Origin: Cryobacterium sp. SO1
GTDB lineage: Bacteria; Actinomycetota; Actinomycetes; Actinomycetales; Microbacteriaceae
Reading direction: 5' to 3'
Length of the DNA: 64,000 nt
Assembly: GCF_004210215.2 (NCBI RefSeq)
Contig: NZ_CP067394.1
Location: 2,976,001-3,040,000 of the forward strand
Below the pieces are notes generated by a model. It made no database searches and had not been told where the DNA came from. It saw nothing but the letters and a program-made list of their open reading frames with translations. The position numbers were made by a program, and so were the translations under genes. Positions within the stretch are counted from its first letter, which is position 1. Every line of letters starts with the position of its first letter. This document shows, piece by piece, positions 61,093 through 64,000 of the stretch.

Positions 61093-62001
61093 ATGCCACG
61101 ACATTCGCCCCTTCCCCCGGAGCTTCTGGGCGAGCCCTTCCCGGTCGCCCTGGCCCGAAGCCTTGGCCTCACCCGACGGCGCCTTCAAGGATCGGACCTG
61201 TGCGCCCCCTTCAGAGCCGTGCGCGTCGCCGGTCCGCCCCCTACCAGCGCGCTCGACCTCAGCCGCAGTTATGCCGAGCGGATGCCGCCCACCCATGTGA
61301 TCAGCCACCACACGGCAGCGCTCCTGCACGGGCTCCCCGTGCCCGGCTGGCTCGAGTCCGACCGGCGCATCCATGTCACCGTGCCGGCAGGCACCCGGCC
61401 GCCGCAGATGATCGGGGTGGTCGGTCACGAGCTGCGCACCGAGCTGTTGAACGTCGAATACCTGGGCGGCATCCCGGTGACCTCGCCGCTACAGACCTGG
61501 GCGGACCTCAGCACGGTGCTGCCGCGTACCGCGCTCGTCGCTGTCGCCGACGTCCTCCTCGGCGGCGACCACCCGGCGTTCATCCCGGACGACCTGCACC
61601 GCGCCGCCCTCGCCCGCACCGGACGCCGCGGCGTGAAACGCCTGCGGATGGCGGCAGCCCTGGCGCGCGGCCGGGTCGAGTCGCCCAAGGAGACCGAGAC
61701 CCGGCTGCTCCTGGTCGATGCCGGGCTGCCTGAGCCGTTCACGAACTACGTGATCACCGACGCCGAGGGCAACTTCATCGCCCGGGTCGACCTGGCCTGG
61801 CCGCGGCTGCGTGCCTGCGTCGAGTACGAGGGTGACGGCCACCGCACCGACCGGGACCAGTTCCGCAAGGACATCACCCGGCGGGAGCGGCTCGAGGATC
61901 ACGGCTGGCGGGTCATCCGGATCACCGACGATGACCTCAGGCACGGGGGCGAGGAGTTCATTCGTCGGGTGCGCATCGTCTTGCAGTCCCGCGAACTGTG
62001 A
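61093..62001 (+). CDS. DUF559-type nuclease-like protein with N-terminal helical domain
   Basis: 302 residues. The last about 100 residues (KETETRLLLVDAGLPEPFTN, RVDLAWPRLRACVEYEGDGH, RRERLEDHGWRVIRITDDDL) match the DUF559/Vsr-like endonuclease fold, with the acidic D-E-D pattern of PD-(D/E)XK enzymes. The first part (THVISHHTAALLHGLPVP, TSPLQTWADLS) resembles the AbiEi-like regions common in actinobacterial proteins of this type. Function unknown. Its last codons and TGA stop lie inside palindrome family B copy 3. Confidence 0.85.
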   Translation: MPRHSPLPPELLGEPFPVALARSLGLTRRRLQGSDLCAPFRAVRVAGPPPTSALDLSRSYAERMPPTHVISHHTAALLHGLPVPGWLESDRRIHVTVPAGTRPPQMIGVVGHELRTELLNVEYLGGIPVTSPLQTWADLSTVLPRTALVAVADVLLGGDHPAFIPDDLHRAALARTGRRGVKRLRMAAALARGRVESPKETETRLLLVDAGLPEPFTNYVITDAEGNFIARVDLAWPRLRACVEYEGDGHRTDRDQFRKDITRRERLEDHGWRVIRITDDDLRHGGEEFIRRVRIVLQSREL

Positions 62002-62050
62002 GCTGAGCACCACAAACCCGAGTTTTCAGGTGCTTAACTCACGGTTCGCG
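61990..62050. repeat. 61-nt palindrome, family B, copy 3
   Basis: CGCGAACTGTGAG, CTGAGCACC, ..., CAGGTGCTTAACTC, ACGGTTCGCG. The TGA of CGCGAACTGTGA (61999-62001) is the stop codon of the nuclease-like gene. It ends 34 nt before the aldo/keto reductase start. Confidence 0.9.
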
Positions 62051-62083
62051 AGAGGGGCCGAGCACCCATGCGCGAGGGGTTTA

Positions 62084-62911
62084 ATGGGAGGCATGAACCA
62101 TGTGTTGCAGCTCAACGACGGTCACACCATCCCCCAGCTCGGCCTCGGGGTCTACAAGATCCCGGAGGACCTGGCCGCCGGCGCCGTCGAGATCGCGCTG
62201 GAAGCCGGCTACCGGCACATCGACACCGCAGCGCTCTACGCCAACGAACGCGGCGTCGGTGCGGGCCTGGCCCGGGTGGCACTCCCCCGGGACGAGGTGT
62301 TCGTCACCACCAAGGTCTGGAACGCCGACCACGGCTACGACAACACCCTGCGCGCCTTCGACGAGAGTCTGGCCAAGCTGGGCCTGGACTACGTCGACCT
62401 CTACCTGATCCACTGGCCGGCGCCCCGGCAGGACCGTTACATCGACACCTACCGCGCCCTGGAGGCCCTCCGCGCCGACGGCCGGGCCCGGTCGATCGGG
62501 GTGTCGAACTTCCACACCCATCACCTGGACCGTTTGCTAGCCGAGACCGACATCGTGCCCGCGGTCAACCAGGTGGAGCTGCACCCCTGGCTGGCGCAGA
62601 CCGAGGTGCGGGCCTACAACGCGGCCCACGGTATCCTCACCGAGGACTGGTCGCCGCTGGCCCGGGGCCGGGCGATCGGCAACGCCACCCTCGCCGCCAT
62701 CGGCGCCCGCTACGGCAAATCCGCCGCCCAGGTGGTGTTGCGCTGGCACATCGAGCTCGGCAACGTGGTGATTCCCAAGTCGGTGACGCCGTCGCGCATC
62801 CGGGAGAACCTCGACGTTTTCGACTTCACCCTGGATGCCGCCGATCACGCCACCCTCCGGTCCCTGGACGCCGACGAGCGAACCGGCAAAGACCCCGACG
62901 ACTTTGACTAA
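62084..62911 (+). CDS. aldo/keto reductase (AKR5-like), paralogue of the 41037 gene
   Basis: 275 residues from the ATG at 62084 (GAGGGG 4 nt upstream); the ATG at 62093 (MNHVLQLND) is an alternative. Tetrad Asp47, Tyr52, Lys77 and His110 sit at the same numbers as in the protein at 41037. NADPH motif IPKSVTPSRIREN. C-terminus ERTGKDPDDFD matches typical 2,5-diketogluconate reductases. Transcribed alone between two family B palindromes. Confidence 0.93.
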   Translation: MGGMNHVLQLNDGHTIPQLGLGVYKIPEDLAAGAVEIALEAGYRHIDTAALYANERGVGAGLARVALPRDEVFVTTKVWNADHGYDNTLRAFDESLAKLGLDYVDLYLIHWPAPRQDRYIDTYRALEALRADGRARSIGVSNFHTHHLDRLLAETDIVPAVNQVELHPWLAQTEVRAYNAAHGILTEDWSPLARGRAIGNATLAAIGARYGKSAAQVVLRWHIELGNVVIPKSVTPSRIRENLDVFDFTLDAADHATLRSLDADERTGKDPDDFD

Positions 62912-62918
62912 AAACCCC

Positions 62919-62979
62919 CGCGAACTGTGAGAAAAGCACCTTCCCAGCGCGTGGGAAGGTGCTTAGCTCACAGTTCGCG
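62919..62979. repeat. 61-nt palindrome, family B, copy 4
   Basis: The most perfect copy: CGCGAACTGTGAG, AAAAGCACCTTCCCA, centre GCGCG, TGGGAAGGTGCTT, AGCTCACAGTTCGCG. It begins 7 nt after one reductase stop and ends 16 nt before the other, between convergent genes, an ideal bidirectional terminator site. Confidence 0.92.
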
Positions 62980-62995
62980 AAAAGGGGGACGGGAC

Positions 62996-63976
62996 TTACC
63001 AGCGCTCGTGGATGGACTCGCGCAGCAGGCGGTCGTAGATCGACTGCACGCCCTCCATGAACTCGATGGGCAGGGCGGGCAGGGCGCCGGCGGATGCGTT
63101 GCCCTCGGCCTGCTTCACCGACCGGGCGCCGGGGATCACCGAGGAGACCCCGTCGATCTGCGCGACCCAGGCCAGCGCGGCCTGCGCGGGTGTGAGGCCC
63201 TCCGGCACCAGCGCGGCGAACTCGCTCGCGGCGCTCAGGCCGGTCTCGTAGTCGACGCCGGAGAAGGTCTCGCCCACATCGAAGGCGCTGCCGTCGCGGT
63301 TGTAGTTGCGGTGGTCGTTCTCGGCGAACACCGTCTGGCGGGTGTACCTGCCGGTGAGCAGGCCGCTGGCCAGCGGCACCCGGGCGATGATGCCGACGCC
63401 CGCGGCGCGCGCGGCCGGAAGGACCTCGTCGAGCGGCTTCAGCCTGAACGCGTTGAGGATGATCTGCACGGTCGCGATGCCGGGCCGGGCGATGGCCGCC
63501 AGCGCCTGCTCGCAGGTCTCCACACTCACGCCGTAGTTGGCGATGACACCCTCGTCGACGAGGGTATCCAGGGCGTCGTAAACCTCGCCGGACTCGAAGA
63601 CCGCGCTGGGCGGGCAGTGCAGCTGCACCAGGTCGAGGGTCTCGGTGCCGAGGTTCCGGCGGGACCGCTCGGTCCAGGCGCGGAAGTTCTCGAGCACGTA
63701 GTTCTCCGGCAGCTGCTCGGCCCTGCGGCCCATCTTCGTGGCCACGGTGATATCCGCACCGCTGTGCTCGAGGAAATGCCCGATGATCTGCTCACTACGG
63801 CCGTCGCCATAGACGTCCGCGGTGTCGAAGAAGGTGACGCCGGCCTCAACGGAGGCGGCGAGTACCGCGGTGGCGTCGGATTCGGTGACGTCGCCCCAGT
63901 CGGCGCCCAGCTGCCAGGTGCCCAGTCCGATGACGGAGACGGTGCGGCCGGTTCTGCCCAGTGTTCTCTTATCCAT
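62996..63976 (-). CDS. aldo/keto reductase (AKR11/general oxidoreductase type)
   Basis: 326 residues from the ATG at 63974-63976. Tetrad Asp51 and Tyr56 in FFDTADVYGDG, Lys81 in ATKMGRR, and His in LVQLHCPP (about 119). PLASGLLTGRYT and IPGARSVKQAEGNASAG are hallmark of the YajO/Tas/IolS-like group, with NADP contacts in the latter. Distant from the AKR5-type paralogues. The last gene in the window; 24 bases of upstream sequence remain. Confidence 0.92.
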   Translation of the reverse strand: MDKRTLGRTGRTVSVIGLGTWQLGADWGDVTESDATAVLAASVEAGVTFFDTADVYGDGRSEQIIGHFLEHSGADITVATKMGRRAEQLPENYVLENFRAWTERSRRNLGTETLDLVQLHCPPSAVFESGEVYDALDTLVDEGVIANYGVSVETCEQALAAIARPGIATVQIILNAFRLKPLDEVLPAARAAGVGIIARVPLASGLLTGRYTRQTVFAENDHRNYNRDGSAFDVGETFSGVDYETGLSAASEFAALVPEGLTPAQAALAWVAQIDGVSSVIPGARSVKQAEGNASAGALPALPIEFMEGVQSIYDRLLRESIHERW

Positions 63977-64000
63977 AGGGTCAAGCCTAACGACGGCGTG

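Noticed and set aside
61093..62001. DUF559-type protein as a toxin-antitoxin or defence gene.
   Set aside because: No partner gene (AbiEii-like nucleotidyltransferase or methylase) lies next to it; such solitary proteins are common in actinobacteria.

Overview
The window reads as chromosomal DNA of a very GC-rich actinobacterium, most likely a member of the Microbacteriaceae (Cryobacterium/Leifsonia-like). The reasons are about 70% GC with strong G/C third positions, frequent GTG starts and ATGA/GTGA gene junctions, DtxR-type iron boxes, a leaderless-type promoter, and two habits I associate with that family: very frequent GGATGC/GCATCC words and many extragenic repeats containing GCTCGACC. 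I see no rRNA, tRNA, CRISPR array, phage module or intact insertion sequence. About 60 protein genes can be supported.

Left part (0-12 kb): an alpha/beta hydrolase, an arsenite methyltransferase (arsM), a pyridoxamine-phosphate-oxidase-like protein divergent from a MocR-type regulator, a two-gene ABC exporter, a two-component system with its own TTCAG boxes and a probable target (a secreted Ser/Asp-rich PepSY-like protein), and an NmrA-type protein with a large low-complexity insertion. From 12.9 to 21.8 kb lies a galactoside locus: GH42 beta-galactosidase, two sugar ABC permeases, a lipoprotein binding protein and a GH36 alpha-galactosidase, divergent from a LacI-type regulator with two operator-like palindromes between them.

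Middle part (22-44.8 kb): acylphosphatase, a Pr6Pr-like membrane protein, a small Cys-rich protein, a Tat-exported flavin amine oxidase whose domain order appears circularly permuted, a two-domain methyltransferase, a type III polyketide synthase-methyltransferase-flavin monooxygenase operon (probable phenolic lipid or quinone), a PAP2 phosphatase, a calcineurin-like phosphodiesterase overlapping tail-to-tail with a Stealth phosphotransferase, a thioredoxin-domain protein, a lower-GC patch with a possible transposase remnant, small membrane proteins, PnuC, an FMN reductase, an aldo/keto reductase and a four-gene coupled ABC/regulator operon.

Right part (44.9-64 kb): a giant HrpA helicase carrying an in-frame extragenic-type repeat, a polar amino acid ABC operon with tandemly duplicated binding proteins, a DtxR-boxed siderophore ABC operon, a PhzF remnant, a sulfurtransferase, an MFS transporter, a short-chain dehydrogenase, a DUF559-type nuclease-like protein and two aldo/keto reductases.

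The most unusual signals are the permuted amine oxidase; two families of fixed-length palindromes (six copies of 64 nt across the window, four copies of 61 nt in the last 4 kb), mostly placed just after genes and sometimes supplying the stop codon; an extragenic-type repeat inside hrpA; and a hexamer (GGATGC/GCATCC) several-fold over expectation that forces non-preferred codons. All similarity calls are by eye from the sequence; no database search was run.
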